From Pseudarthrobacter oxydans (lineage in GTDB: Bacteria; Actinomycetota; Actinomycetes; Actinomycetales; Micrococcaceae): a DNA stretch of 64,000 nucleotides. The DNA lies in NCBI RefSeq assembly GCF_013314975.1, contig NZ_JABTYH010000013.1:56755-120754 (forward strand). Reading direction: 5' to 3'. The translations under genes were made by a program, and so were the position numbers. Shown piece by piece: positions 18,124-28,600 of the stretch (the first letter of the stretch is position 1; each line of letters begins with the position of its first letter). The notes below the pieces were generated by a model. The model worked only from the letters and a program-made list of their open reading frames with translations. It was not told where the DNA came from and searched no databases.

Positions 18124-18648
18124 TTGGCGTTCGACGTCAAGGACCTCGGGCGCAGCCCGGGAAGCATGCGGACACTGAAGGAACATGTACCCGCACCAGG
18201 TGACCTTGGTGTGGCGCTCATTGGTGTTCAGGAAGGCTCGGATGTTGAGCTGGACCTGAGGCTTGAGGCCGTACACGAAGGAATTCTGGTATCAGGTACC
18301 GTGCTCACTGAAGTAACAGGTGAGTGCGGCCGATGCCTGGATCCCCTTGCGTATGACCTTGAGGTCAATGTGCAGGAACTTTTCTTCTATGAAGGCGTGG
18401 AGCTTTCGGACGAAGAAGATAATGAAGAGCAACGTCGAGTCGAGCACGATGTAATCGATCTTGAACCGGTGTTGCGGGACGCAGTAGTGACCGCGCTGCC
18501 GTTCCAGCCGGTGTGCCGGGAAGACTGCCAGGGCCTTTGCTCCGAATGTGGAGTTCGCCTGGAAGACGAGCCGGGGCACCACCACGAGGTCCTGGATCCT
18601 CGCTGGGCTGCCCTAGCTGATATGGCTAAGCCTGACCGGCAAAATTGA
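18124..18648 (+). CDS. yceD: YceD/DUF177 family protein
   Basis: A 174-residue DUF177 protein, almost always encoded just before rpmF and linked to 23S rRNA accumulation in other bacteria. Cysteine pairs (GECGRCLD near residue 65, then CREDCQGLCSECG near 130-142) look metal-binding. The start is uncertain. TTG at 18124 begins the conserved sequence but lies about 11 bases after GAGGTG. An ATT at 18100, five bases after a CAGGAG (18089-18094), is in frame and would add eight residues. rpmF follows after 36 bp. Confidence 0.85.
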   Translation: MAFDVKDLGRSPGSMRTLKEHVPAPGDLGVALIGVQEGSDVELDLRLEAVHEGILVSGTVLTEVTGECGRCLDPLAYDLEVNVQELFFYEGVELSDEEDNEEQRRVEHDVIDLEPVLRDAVVTALPFQPVCREDCQGLCSECGVRLEDEPGHHHEVLDPRWAALADMAKPDRQN

Positions 18649-18684
18649 TGTGTACGTGTTTGTCTAGAGAGAAATGAGTTAGCC

Positions 18685-18888
18685 GTGGCTGTTCCCAAGC
18701 GGAAAATGTCTCGCTCGAATACCCGCGCCCGCCGCTCCCAGTGGAAGGCGACCGCCCCCCACCTGGTGAAGACCGTCGAGAACGGCCAGGTCACCTACAG
18801 CCTGCCGCACCAGGCAAAGGTTGTCACCGACTCGGCCGGCACTGCGCTGTTCCTTGAGTACAAGGGACGCAAGGTCGCAGACGTCTAA
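18685..18888 (+). CDS. rpmF: 50S ribosomal protein L32
   Basis: L32, 67 residues, starts with GTG at 18685 and [19 protein letters not shown], the standard N-terminus. It has no cysteine at all, so it is the zinc-free type of L32. It is cotranscribed with yceD upstream and rnc 18 bp downstream. The window shows no zinc-containing paralogue. Confidence 0.96.
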   Translation: MAVPKRKMSRSNTRARRSQWKATAPHLVKTVENGQVTYSLPHQAKVVTDSAGTALFLEYKGRKVADV

Positions 18889-18906
18889 TCGGCCACTCAG
18901 GCTGAC

Positions 18907-19638
18907 ATGATGTCTTCAACTGAAGAGCTTCTGAAGCGTCTCGGTGTCTCTATTGACGCCGGGACGCTTCGTCTTGCGCTCACCCACCGTTCCTACGCCT
19001 ACGAAAACGGCGGCATCCCCACGAACGAGCGCCTGGAATTCCTGGGCGACTCCATCCTGGGTTTTTCCGTCACGGACGCCCTGTACCGGGACAACCCGGA
19101 TCTTCCCGAGGGCGACCTGGCCAAACGGCGTTCCGCCGTCGTCAGCACCCGCGCGCTGGCCGGTATCGGCCGCAGCCTGGGCATCGGGGAGTACATCTAC
19201 CTTGGGCAGGGCGAAAAGCTCACGCAGGGCAAGAACAAGGCGTCAATCCTTGCAGACACCATGGAGGCACTGATCGGTGCCACCTACGTCTCCAACGACA
19301 TCGAGACAGCCCGCCAGCTGGTGATGCGCCTGATCGGTCCGCTGCTCAAGGACGCCGCAGCCCTGGGCGCCGGGACGGACTGGAAGACCAGCATCCAGGA
19401 ACTGGCCGCCAGCCGCCAGCTGGGCACCATCCACTACGCCGTGGATGGCTCCGGGCCGGACCACGCGCGGACCTTTACTGCAGTCCTGCACGTCGGCGGC
19501 ACCGCCTACGGTAAGGGCTCCGGCCATTCCAAGAAGGAAGCGGAGCAGGAAGCTGCCGCAGACGCCTGGCGGGTACTCTCCGGAGCCGGCAACCCTCCGG
19601 GGGCAGCCGCGTCCGCCGGCTCCACCCCCGCAACCTAG
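18907..19638 (+). CDS. rnc: Ribonuclease III
   Basis: RNase III, 243 residues, cleaves double-stranded RNA and processes rRNA precursors. The signature [13 protein letters not shown] lies at residues 38-50 and the second metal-binding Asp/Glu pair is in [12 protein letters not shown]-terminal double-stranded RNA-binding domain spans about residues 155-225 (KTSIQELAA to [13 protein letters not shown]). Two ATGs stand side by side (18907 and 18910); the first is reported. mutM starts four bases after the stop, so they form one unit. Confidence 0.96.
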   Translation: MMSSTEELLKRLGVSIDAGTLRLALTHRSYAYENGGIPTNERLEFLGDSILGFSVTDALYRDNPDLPEGDLAKRRSAVVSTRALAGIGRSLGIGEYIYLGQGEKLTQGKNKASILADTMEALIGATYVSNDIETARQLVMRLIGPLLKDAAALGAGTDWKTSIQELAASRQLGTIHYAVDGSGPDHARTFTAVLHVGGTAYGKGSGHSKKEAEQEAAADAWRVLSGAGNPPGAAASAGSTPAT

Positions 19639-19642
19639 CGCC

Positions 19643-20614
19643 GTGCCCGAACTTCCCGAAGTCGAGGTGGTCCGGCGCGGCCTGGTCAGCTGGGTCCGGG
19701 GACGGACCATCGAGGCGGTGGAGGTGGTTGATCCACGCTCGATCCGCCGCCACGCGCTGGGCACCGAAGACTTTATCGGGAACCTGCAGGGCGCCACCGT
19801 CGGGGACGTTGTGCGGCGTGGCAAGTTCCTCTGGATGCCGCTTCTGGACACCGGCGCCGGCGCGCCGGCGGGAACCCGGGAAAGTGCCGGCGTACCGCAG
19901 GTGGCGCTCATGGCGCACCTGGGCATGAGCGGCCAGCTCCTGATGCAGGGCAGGGACGTACCGGACGAAAAGCACCTCAAAGTCCGCCTCCGGCTCAGCC
20001 CCCGCGACGGCATGCCCGACCAGCTGCGGTTCGTGGATCAGCGGATCTTCGGGGGCCTGTTTGTCACCGACCTGGTTCCAACAGACGACGGCGGCCCCGG
20101 CGGACTCGCTGAATCGCCCCTTCCGCTGATCGCAGGGGAAGCGGCGCACATCGCACGGGATCCCCTGGACCCGGCCTTTTCGTTCGACCTTTTCTACCGG
20201 CGTCTCCGGAAACGTAAAACGGGGTTGAAGCGGGCACTGCTGGACCAGGGCCTGGTGTCCGGCATCGGCAACATTTACGCCGATGAAGCCCTCTGGCGCG
20301 CCCGGCTGCACTACGCCAGGCCCACGGACACGCTGCGGCGGGCCGAGGCGGAACGCGTCATCGCGGAAGCCCGGCAGGTCATGCTGGACGCCCTGGCCGC
20401 CGGCGGGACCAGCTTTGACTCCCTCTACGTCAACGTCAACGGCGCCTCCGGGTACTTCGACCGGTCCCTAAATGCCTACGGCCGCGAAGGCCTGGAGTGC
20501 AAGCGCTGCGCCGCGGCCGGCGTGTCCAGCGTCATGAAGCGCGAACAGTTCATGAACCGTTCGTCCTACACCTGCCCGGCCTGCCAGCCCCGGCCGCGGA
20601 ACGGGCGCTGGTAG
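19643..20614 (+). CDS. mutM: Formamidopyrimidine-DNA glycosylase
   Basis: MutM (Fpg), 323 residues, removes 8-oxoguanine from DNA. The N-terminus after Met is PELPEVE, giving the catalytic Pro and Glu. The helix-two-turn-helix is in [21 protein letters not shown]-terminal zinc finger has four cysteines (CKRC and CPAC). The GTG at 19643 is fixed by the need for proline next to the initiator. The protein is about 40 residues longer than E. coli Fpg because of loops near residues 70-85 and 150-170. Cotranscribed with rnc. Confidence 0.95.
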   Translation: MPELPEVEVVRRGLVSWVRGRTIEAVEVVDPRSIRRHALGTEDFIGNLQGATVGDVVRRGKFLWMPLLDTGAGAPAGTRESAGVPQVALMAHLGMSGQLLMQGRDVPDEKHLKVRLRLSPRDGMPDQLRFVDQRIFGGLFVTDLVPTDDGGPGGLAESPLPLIAGEAAHIARDPLDPAFSFDLFYRRLRKRKTGLKRALLDQGLVSGIGNIYADEALWRARLHYARPTDTLRRAEAERVIAEARQVMLDALAAGGTSFDSLYVNVNGASGYFDRSLNAYGREGLECKRCAAAGVSSVMKREQFMNRSSYTCPACQPRPRNGRW

Positions 20615-20648
20615 CGGAACGCTCGCGGAAGCGTAATAGACCAGCGGC

Positions 20649-21620
20649 CTACCGGGCGCGGTAGTGCGCGGCCAGCCTCGCCAGGCCCTCGTCAAGGGAT
20701 ACTGCCGGTGCCCAGTTCAGGAGCCGGCGGGTTTCGCGCTGGTCGAACCAGTGGGCGGTGGAGAGCTGCTCGGCGAGGAACCTGGTCATCGGTGGTTCCC
20801 CGGCCCGCCCGGCCCGGGTCCACAGGCCTTCGATCAGGGACCCTGCCGCCCGCGCCAGGCCGCCCGGAACGGACCAGGACGGAGCCGGGACGCCACCTGC
20901 TGCACAGATGCCCGCCAGCAGCTCGCCCACCGGCCGTGGTTCACCATTGCTGACCACGAGCGCCCGGCCGTGGATGTGCTCCATGCGGTGCAGCGCCGCG
21001 ACGATGGCCGAAGCCGCATTGTCCACGTAGGTTGTGTCGATCAGGGCAGCCCCGTCGTCGAGGAGCGGCAGCCGGCGGCGGCGGGCGCGGTCCAGGACCC
21101 GTTCCACCAGTTGTGTGTCACCAGGGCCCCACACGATGTGCGGCCGCACCGCTGCGACCCGGAAATCCGGGGAGTCCGCAGCCAGCGCCAGCAGTTCGGC
21201 TTCGGCTTTGGTGCGCGAATAGTCGCCGTGCGCGCGGGCGGGGTCCGCGGGCTCGGCGCCCAACCCCGCTATCGCGGACCCCGAGTTGGCCACGGACGGC
21301 GAGGAAACGAAGACCAGGTCCCTGACCCCCGCCCTGCGGGCTGCGCGGAGCAGGCGGCGCGTGCCGTCCACATTCACGGCGTCGAAGTCCGCGGCTTTCC
21401 CCGTGAAGGAGACCTTGGCGGCCAGGTGGATAACGCCGTCCGCACCGGTAACGGCGCGGCGGACGGCATCGTCGTCCGTGAGGGAGCCGGGATGGTCCGT
21501 GGCGCCGTCGACGAGGGCCGGGCGCCGCTGGAAGGTGCTGACGTCGTGGCCCTGGTGGACCAGCAGCCGCGCCACCCCGCCGCCCAGCAGGCCGCTCGCC
21601 CCGGTGACCAGGACCCTCAT
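20649..21620 (-). CDS. oleD: OleD-type NAD(P)-dependent 2-alkyl-3-oxoacid reductase
   Basis: A 323-residue extended short-chain dehydrogenase with the Rossmann motif TGASGLLGGG at residues 6-15 and the catalytic YxxxK as YSRTK. In long-chain olefin synthesis OleD reduces the 2-alkyl-3-ketoacid made by OleA to the beta-hydroxy acid used by OleC. The assignment comes from position: it is the last gene of an oleA-oleBC-oleD unit. Its ATG at 21620 overlaps the oleBC stop (ATGA). An upstream GTG would add 14 residues inside oleBC and is less likely. It is convergent with mutM, 34 bp away. Confidence 0.85.
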   Translation of the reverse strand: MRVLVTGASGLLGGGVARLLVHQGHDVSTFQRRPALVDGATDHPGSLTDDDAVRRAVTGADGVIHLAAKVSFTGKAADFDAVNVDGTRRLLRAARRAGVRDLVFVSSPSVANSGSAIAGLGAEPADPARAHGDYSRTKAEAELLALAADSPDFRVAAVRPHIVWGPGDTQLVERVLDRARRRRLPLLDDGAALIDTTYVDNAASAIVAALHRMEHIHGRALVVSNGEPRPVGELLAGICAAGGVPAPSWSVPGGLARAAGSLIEGLWTRAGRAGEPPMTRFLAEQLSTAHWFDQRETRRLLNWAPAVSLDEGLARLAAHYRAR

Positions 21621-24352
21621 GGCCTGCCCGCCCGTCCGCCGGACAGCACCGCGGCGGCCCACCGGGACAGGCGCGTCCGGTCGATCTTGGCGTTATGGCG
21701 GATGTCGGTGGGCTGGGAGGGCACAACCAGGACGGCGGAGACGCTGACGCCTTGCGTTCGGGCCGCTTCCCGGACCCGCGCTGCGAGCTGCTGCGCGGCG
21801 GGGCCCGCCCGGCGGGCCTGCGGCATCGTCTCGACGACGGCCACCACAGCTTGCGTCCCGGAAGGGCCGACGCCGACGACGGCCGCCAGCCCGACGCCGT
21901 CCAGCCGTTCGATAGCCTGTTCTGCGCCCACCGGAGTCACCACGGCGTCCGGCGCGGTGACGACATGGGCCAGGCGTCCTTCCACCCAGAGCCGGCCGGC
22001 ACCGTCGAAGTGTCCGACGTCGCCGGTGCGGTGCCAGCCGGCCGTGCGGATGCTCTCACGCTGGGTCAGCCAGAGCCTGTCGTAGGTTTCCTTCACATGC
22101 GGTGCGCTCACCAGGATCTCGCCGGTGGTTCCCGGTTCCGTGACAGGTGTGTCGCCGGGGGCGGTGCCGTCCGCAGCGAGCGGGATGACCGCTACGCGGG
22201 CGCCGTGCACGGGCCGTCCCACGCACACGCCGTTGCCGGCCCCTGCCGTATGTCCGGCGGCAGCGTCTGCCGCGGCGGCACGGATCTGTTCATAGCTGAT
22301 GTCGGTAACCGGCAGTGCCTCGGTCATTCCATAGGGGGTATGCAGCGAGGCGTGGGGCAGCAGCCGCTGCGTCTCCGCGAGGAGCGTTTCGGCCACGGGG
22401 GCGCCGGCCGAGAGGAGCAGGTCCACGCGTCCCAGGGCCTGCCGGCTGGCCTGGCCCAGGTTGTTCCGGGTGGCGAGGACGTTGCGCAGTGCCGCGGGGG
22501 AGGCGAAGACCACGGTGGCGTCGATGGCCGCGGCGGCGTCCGCCAGTGCGCGGGCTGTGAGGGTGCGCGGTGCGGTGACGTCCATGGCGGGCGTCACGGA
22601 GACCGCCCCCAGGGCCGGTCCCAGCAGGGCGAAGGGCGCGAACCCGGCCACCAGGCGTGCGCCGGGACGGATCCCCAGCGTCGCGGCCACGGTGTCCCGC
22701 ATCGCCGCCAGCCGCCGCTGCGTGTACACCACACCCTTGGCGGGTCCGGTGGAGCCTGAGGTGAAGAGCACCGCGGCGGGCGCATCCGGGTCCGGGTCCT
22801 GCAGGACGGGTGTCATGAGCTTGCCCTGGCGGGCCAGGGCGGCGAGGGAGGTCTCGACGGCGAGGAGCCGGCGGCGGGCGGAGGGCAGGTCCCGCACGCT
22901 GATCCGCCGCCCGGGCCAGCCGAGTACTGAGGCTGCGGCGAGGGCCTTGTCGATGCCGATAAGGAAATCCGGGGCGGCGCCCTTGACGGCGCGGCTCAGG
23001 CCCCGGGTGCCGAGTCCGGCGTCCGCCACCACCACCACGGCGCCGAGCCGCAGGCAGGCGTAGAGGACCACGGTCAGGTCCACGCCGGGTGGAACCATCA
23101 GGCTCACACGGCTGCCCGTCCGTACCCCGGCCTGCCGGAGTCCCTTGGCCACGGCGGCGATCTGCTGTTCAAGCTCCAGCCAGCTGAGCGAACGGGAGAC
23201 GCTCCCGTCCGAGGCCATTTCAGCGACGGCGGTGTCCCCGCCGGCCGGTCCTGCCGCGAGCTCCGCCAGCGGTTCCCACAAAGGCGTAAAGCCGGTGCCG
23301 GAATCTGCCGTGAGGGAACGCACGGCAGGCTCAGGCGCCGCATGGGATGACACAGCCTGGGAAGGCGCGGCAGGCTGGGCTGCCGCCGCAAACACAGTCC
23401 CCCCGCCGCCCGCCGCACTGTCCACGCCGTACCCGGCGAGCCACTCGAAGACGGGACCGGCGATATCCCGGTCCTCCGCGACCAGGTGGCCGGCTCCTTC
23501 GAAGCGGTGTACTTTCGCGTCCGGCAGCCGGCCGATCAGGTCCTTGAGGTACCGGTCGGAAAAGATCGGATCCCGCGGGCCCCAGAGCAGGAGCGCTGGA
23601 ACCTTCAGCCCGCGCACTCCTTCGGCGACGCGCCTGAGCGCGGCAAAGCTGGGATGGGATGGGTCCGCGGGGATGTCCGCCACGAAGTTCCCCACGCCCC
23701 CGCGGCGGCCGGCGCCCGCGTACGGGGCCATGAACGCGCGCCGGACCCCGGGGGCAAGCTGCGGGCGTGCCAGGGCATGGGTGATCCGCAGGAAAGCGTC
23801 CGACGTCGTTGTGCCCCATTTGTGCACGGCGGGGTGCAGGGCAAGGCGCAGCGCCGGCGGGATGGGTGAGCCGGCAGGCTGGTGGACCGCGGTGTTGGTC
23901 AGCACCACCCCGGCGAGCTGCTGCGGATGGGCCAGGGCCCAGCCGAGGCTGATCACCCCGCCCCAGTCGTGGCCGACGGTGACCACGGGGCCGTCCAGCT
24001 CCAGGGCGGCGGTGAGGTCGCCAAGATCGTTGATCCTGTCCGCCAGCCGGCGGAATGTCCCGGTCCGCTCGGAGAAGCCCATGTCCAGCTGGTCCACGGC
24101 CACCACGCGCCAGGGCTGCTCCGGGCGCGATCCGGCGGCCAGCAGCGTCCGCCACAGGTAGGACCACGTCGGGTTGCCGTGCACGCAGAGCAGGGTGCCG
24201 GCAGGAGCCAGGCCGCGGCGGGACAGCTGCGCTCCGTTGTCCAGGAGGTGCCAGCGGCGCACCGTTCCGGGTTCATCTGCGGCTGAGGTGGACGGCACAT
24301 CGATTCCGCGTGACCATTCCGGGTCGACGCCGGGCCAGTCGGCGGTTACCAA
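21617..24352 (-). CDS. oleBC: OleBC fusion: beta-lactone decarboxylase plus beta-lactone synthetase
   Basis: A 911-residue two-domain protein. Residues 1 to about 320 are an alpha/beta hydrolase with HGNPTW (58-63) and the nucleophile elbow GHDWGG, whose nucleophile is Asp129, as in OleB and haloalkane dehalogenases. An Ala/Pro-rich linker of about 45 residues leads to an AMP-forming ligase-like domain with FTSGSTGPAKG, YGMTEALP and WHRTGDVG, matching OleC. Family knowledge: OleC closes the beta-hydroxy acid to a beta-lactone and OleB releases CO2 to leave the cis-olefin. Such fusions are known in Micrococcus and relatives. The TTG at 24352, overlapping oleA by seven bases, is the preferred start; a GTG at 24400 is possible. 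Confidence 0.88.
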   Translation of the reverse strand: MVTADWPGVDPEWSRGIDVPSTSAADEPGTVRRWHLLDNGAQLSRRGLAPAGTLLCVHGNPTWSYLWRTLLAAGSRPEQPWRVVAVDQLDMGFSERTGTFRRLADRINDLGDLTAALELDGPVVTVGHDWGGVISLGWALAHPQQLAGVVLTNTAVHQPAGSPIPPALRLALHPAVHKWGTTTSDAFLRITHALARPQLAPGVRRAFMAPYAGAGRRGGVGNFVADIPADPSHPSFAALRRVAEGVRGLKVPALLLWGPRDPIFSDRYLKDLIGRLPDAKVHRFEGAGHLVAEDRDIAGPVFEWLAGYGVDSAAGGGGTVFAAAAQPAAPSQAVSSHAAPEPAVRSLTADSGTGFTPLWEPLAELAAGPAGGDTAVAEMASDGSVSRSLSWLELEQQIAAVAKGLRQAGVRTGSRVSLMVPPGVDLTVVLYACLRLGAVVVVADAGLGTRGLSRAVKGAAPDFLIGIDKALAAASVLGWPGRRISVRDLPSARRRLLAVETSLAALARQGKLMTPVLQDPDPDAPAAVLFTSGSTGPAKGVVYTQRRLAAMRDTVAATLGIRPGARLVAGFAPFALLGPALGAVSVTPAMDVTAPRTLTARALADAAAAIDATVVFASPAALRNVLATRNNLGQASRQALGRVDLLLSAGAPVAETLLAETQRLLPHASLHTPYGMTEALPVTDISYEQIRAAAADAAAGHTAGAGNGVCVGRPVHGARVAVIPLAADGTAPGDTPVTEPGTTGEILVSAPHVKETYDRLWLTQRESIRTAGWHRTGDVGHFDGAGRLWVEGRLAHVVTAPDAVVTPVGAEQAIERLDGVGLAAVVGVGPSGTQAVVAVVETMPQARRAGPAAQQLAARVREAARTQGVSVSAVLVVPSQPTDIRHNAKIDRTRLSRWAAAVLSGGRAGRP

Positions 24353-25365
24353 ACGATTTCCACCATGGCGGTGTTGAGGCCGGAACCGACGCCCATGCAC
24401 AGCACGCGGTCCCCCTCATTGAGGTTCTGGGACTCGGCGGCCAGCGTCATGGGGAGCGACGCCGGCCCCACGTTGCCCCAGTGCGGGAACGTGATGGGCA
24501 CCTTGTCCGGGTCCAGGTCGATGGCGTCAACGATGGCCTGGGTGTACGCCGTACTCACCTGGTGCGTGACATAACGGTCCATCGAGCCCCAATCCCACTC
24601 GGGCTGGGCCTCGTGCCAGGCGTCGAGCACCAGCTGCAGGCCGCCGTCGAGAAGGCCCTTGGTGTCGGTGGCCATGCCGTCGATGCCGCCGACGCACAGT
24701 TCGTGGTGCTCCGTCCCGGCCCGCATCACGCCGCCGAGGATCCGGTGCGCCCCCGGGTGTTCGTCCGCCGGTCCCAGGACGGCCGCAGCGGCCCCTGAGC
24801 CCAGGGTGAGCGTGGCGAACTCGCGGTTGAAGTCCTCGCGGGTTGTTTCGGGCCTCTGCAGCCGGGCCAGGGTGGCCTCCTGCGTGGCTTGTGCATCCTC
24901 GCCGTTGACGATCACCGCGTACTTGATCTGGCCGGAGTCGATCATGTTCGCGGCCAGGGTCATGCCGTTGACGAACCCCAGGCAGGCGTTGGCGACGTCG
25001 AAGTTCATGGCGGAGGACGGCAGGCCCAGTCCGTGGTGGATCTTGACCGCGACGGACGGTTCGAGGTTCCGCCGCGTGACGGAGGTGTTGATCAGCAGTC
25101 CCACCTCGGACGCTTCGATGCCGGAGTCCGCCAGGGCCTTTGCGCCTGCCTCGATGGCGGCGTCGTCGAAGGAGGTACCGGGTGCCCACCACCTGCGGTG
25201 CGTGACACCGGCTACCCGCTCGAGCAGCTTTGGGGGAAATTTCAGCCGGCGCAGGGTGGATGCCAGCCGGTGGTCGAATTCCGTTGAACTGACAATCCGC
25301 GGAGCCTGGACGCCGATCACCGAGAGCAGAGCGGTGTTGCGGTGCCGGAATGTTGCATTCCCCAT
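24346..25365 (-). CDS. oleA: OleA acyl-CoA condensing enzyme (thiolase superfamily)
   Basis: A 339-residue FabH-like enzyme. The catalytic Cys128 lies in DVANACLGFVNG, with His268 (THQVS) and Asn298 (HWGNVGP). Glu102 in NLEPSVA matches the glutamate that marks OleA and is absent from FabH. OleA joins two acyl chains head to head, giving a 2-alkyl-3-ketoacid. The neighbourhood (oleBC and oleD directly downstream with overlaps) supports this over a fatty acid synthase role, and a true fabH is present near 55.5 kb. The ATG at 25365 is the first codon of the conserved region; the longer frame upstream is antisense to smc. Confidence 0.9.
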   Translation of the reverse strand: MGNATFRHRNTALLSVIGVQAPRIVSSTEFDHRLASTLRRLKFPPKLLERVAGVTHRRWWAPGTSFDDAAIEAGAKALADSGIEASEVGLLINTSVTRRNLEPSVAVKIHHGLGLPSSAMNFDVANACLGFVNGMTLAANMIDSGQIKYAVIVNGEDAQATQEATLARLQRPETTREDFNREFATLTLGSGAAAAVLGPADEHPGAHRILGGVMRAGTEHHELCVGGIDGMATDTKGLLDGGLQLVLDAWHEAQPEWDWGSMDRYVTHQVSTAYTQAIVDAIDLDPDKVPITFPHWGNVGPASLPMTLAAESQNLNEGDRVLCMGVGSGLNTAMVEIVW

Positions 25366-25600
25366 CAAATCAAGCCTCTGTTCGTGTCCGTCCCGTGCTG
25401 TGGCGGGTAACCGCCCCCTCAAGCACAAAGCCCAAGGACTAATCATGCCCGGTGCCGGTCCATTCCTGCACATGCAGGACAGGGCATCCGGCCCGGCCCG
25501 GCCGGGCTTCTGCACGAAAATGTCCCGGCCCGCAGTAGATTGTAGGTATCCGTGGCTGTCCCCACCATCCGCGTCCGCCGAGCAGGAGAACCGAAACGCC

Positions 25601-28600
25601 TTGCACCTCAAAAGCCTGACCGTCCGGGGGTTCAAGTCATTCGCGTCCGCCACCACCTTCAATTTCGAGCCGGGGGTTACCGCGGTGGTCGGCCCCAATG
25701 GATCCGGAAAGTCCAACGTGGTGGACGCCCTGGCGTGGGTCATGGGGGAACAGGGTGCCAAGACCCTTCGCGGCGGCAAGATGGAAGACGTCATCTTCGC
25801 CGGCACCTCGGGCCGGCCGCCGCTGGGCCGGGCCCATGTGTCGCTGACCATCGACAACACTGACGGCGCCCTCCCCATCGAGTACAGCGAGGTGACCATC
25901 TCGCGGACCCTGTTCCGCTCGGGCGGCTCGGAATACGCCATCAACGGCGCCGGCTGCCGCCTGCTGGACATCCAGGAACTGCTGTCGGACTCCGGCCTCG
26001 GCCGCGAGATGCACGTCATTGTGGGCCAGGGCCAGCTTGACCGTGTCCTGCACGCCACGCCGGAGGACCGCCGCGGCTTCATCGAGGAAGCGGCCGGCAT
26101 CCTGAAGCACCGCCGGCGCAAGGAAAGAACGGTGCGCAAGCTGGACGCCATGCAGGCCAACCTGCAGCGCCTCAACGACCTCACCGGGGAAATCCGCCGC
26201 CAGCTCACGCCCTTGGGGAAGCAGGCCGAAGTGGCCCGCCGGGCCCAGCGTGTCCAGTTCGATGTCCGCGATGCCCGCGCCCGCCTCCTGGCCGACGACC
26301 TCGTCCAGCTTCAGCTGGCGCTGGAACAGGACGTAGCGGACGAGGCCGCCCTCAAGGAACGCCGGGCCCTTGTTGCCGGGGAGCTGGAGACCGGCCGCCG
26401 GGAGCAGGCCGTGCTGGAACAACGTGCAGCTGAAGCAACCCCCCAGCTGAACGCCGCCAGGGACGCCTGGTACCGTTTGTCCGCCACCAGGGAGCGCCTG
26501 CGGTCCCTGGGCTCCTTGGCGCAGGAACGCAGCAGCCTCCTCGGTTCCGTGGAGGCCCCGCCGCCCGGCCGCGATCCGGAACAGCTGGAACGCCAGGCGG
26601 CCAGGGTCCGTCAGGAGCTTGCCGAACTGGAGCGGGGCATCCTGGACCGGCGAAGCGCCCTCGAAACAGCCTCGGCGGACAAGGCCGACGCGGAACGCGC
26701 TGCCCTGGAAGAGGACATGCGGCTCACTGCAGAGCTCCGCGCGGCAGCCGACCGGCGTGAGGGCCTGGCCCGCCTGGCCGGCCAGGTGGCGGCGGCGAGG
26801 TCACGGGTGGAGTCCGCCCAGGCGGAGCTGGGCAGGCTGCGCGAATCTCTTGCCGCCGGGAACGAACGGCGGGCGCGCGCCCAGGCCGAATTCGCGGCCC
26901 TGGAAAACCAGGTGGCGGGCGTTGAGGAGGGGGAGGAATCCCTTGACGCCGACTACGAGGCCGCCAGCGACGCCCTGGACACGGTGGTCCAGCAGATCGC
27001 AGGCCTCCAGGCCGCCGTCAGCGAGGGAGTCCGGAAGCGTGACGCCCTGGTGGCGCGGCGGGACGCCCTGAAGCTGGGCCTCGAACGGAAGGACGGCGCC
27101 AGCCACGCCCTGCACGCAGGCCTCGAAGGGATCCACGGATCGCTGGCAGGGCAACTGGCCGTGACGCCGGGCTTCGAGACCGCCATCGCCGCGGTCCTGG
27201 GCGAGGCCTCCGAGGCCGTCGTGGTCCAGGATTCCGCCACTGCTGTCGCCGTGGTCCAGCTTCTGAAGGACCACGACGCCGGACGCGCGTCGCTGCTCGT
27301 CGAATCGGCTGATGACGCTGCGGAAAAGCCGGCGGACGCAACGGCGCCCCTCCCCGCGGGGGCACACTGGGCAGCGGACCTCGTCACATCCGCGTCCCCA
27401 TGCCCACCTCTCGTGGCGCACCTGCTGTCCGGCACCGCCGTCGTCCCCGACATCCAGGCCGCGTCCGCCCTGGTGGCGGCGCAGCCGGAGCTGACTGCCG
27501 TCACCCGGGCCGGAGACATCTTTACGGCCATGTCAGCCACGGGTGGTTCGGCGAAGGCGCCGTCCCTCCTCGAGGTGCAGGCCGCCGTGGACGACGCCGA
27601 GAGCGAACTTGCCGAGGTCACGGCAGGTTTGGAGCGGAACAGGTTCGCCCTGGCCGGCGCCGAGGCCCGGCGGTCCGAGGCGCAGGAGCATGCCGACGCT
27701 GCACTGGACAGGCTGCATGACTCGGACGCCAGGCTGGCCGCCGTGGCAGAACGCCTGGGCCACCTGAACTCCGTCCTTCGCAGCGCCGTCGGGGAAAGCG
27801 ACCGCCTGGCGGCATCGCTGGCCAAGGCTGAGGAGAACGTTGCCGCCGAGGAGGAGGCGCTCGCTGCTGTCACTGCCCGCCTGGCCGCAGCGCAGGAAGT
27901 CCCGCTGGAAGAGGAGCCCTCCACCGGGCACCGTGACGCGCTCGCACAGGCGGCCTCCCATGCCCGCAGCGCCGAAGTGGAGGCACGGCTGTCGCTCCGC
28001 AGCGCAGAGGAGCAGCTCGCGGCCACACGGAACCGGGCCGCATCCCTGGAGCGCGCGGCCGCAACGGAACGCAGGGCACGCGAGGAAGCTGCCGAACGCG
28101 CCCGGGTCCGCCGCATCAAGGCGCGGCGGGCGGCAGCCGTTTCGGCCGCCGTCGGCCTGGCCCTTCGCCATGTGGACGTGTCCGTGGACCTGGCACAGCA
28201 TGAGCGGGACCTGGCGGAGGAAAACCGGGAGCAGCGGGACCGGGAGCTCGCCGCGATCCGGACCGCAAACGAACTGCTGGCCCGTGAACTCGCCGACCTC
28301 ACGGACAACGTCCACCGTGATGAGCTCGCCCGGACCCAGCAAAAAGCACGGATCGAAGCCCTCGAGAGCCGCTCCATTGACGAACTGGGGATCACCCCCG
28401 ATGCCCTGGTGGCCGAGTTCGGCCCGGACGTCCCGGTTCCCGTCCCGGCGGGGGAGAGCGGTGACAAATGGGCCGCCCTTCGCGCCCCTGTGGACCACAC
28501 CGGTGCGGACATCGTGGAGGGTAAACCCTATGACAGGGCAGAGCAGGAAAAGCGGCTGAAGAAGGCCGAACGGGACCTCGCCGGCCTGGGCAGGGTCAAC

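Noticed and set aside
24659..25600. N-terminal extension of smc through oleA
   Set aside because: It runs antisense through oleA. SMC proteins begin a few residues before the Walker A strand, matching the TTG at 25601.
24346..26208. Extension of oleA to 620 residues
   Set aside because: The extra N-terminal part is antisense to smc and lacks homology; the FabH-like fold begins at 25365.
26953..28512. Two long minus-strand frames across the smc coiled-coil region
   Set aside because: Low-complexity Ser/Arg/Ala sequence produced by the complement of coiled-coil codons; no start context or known motif.
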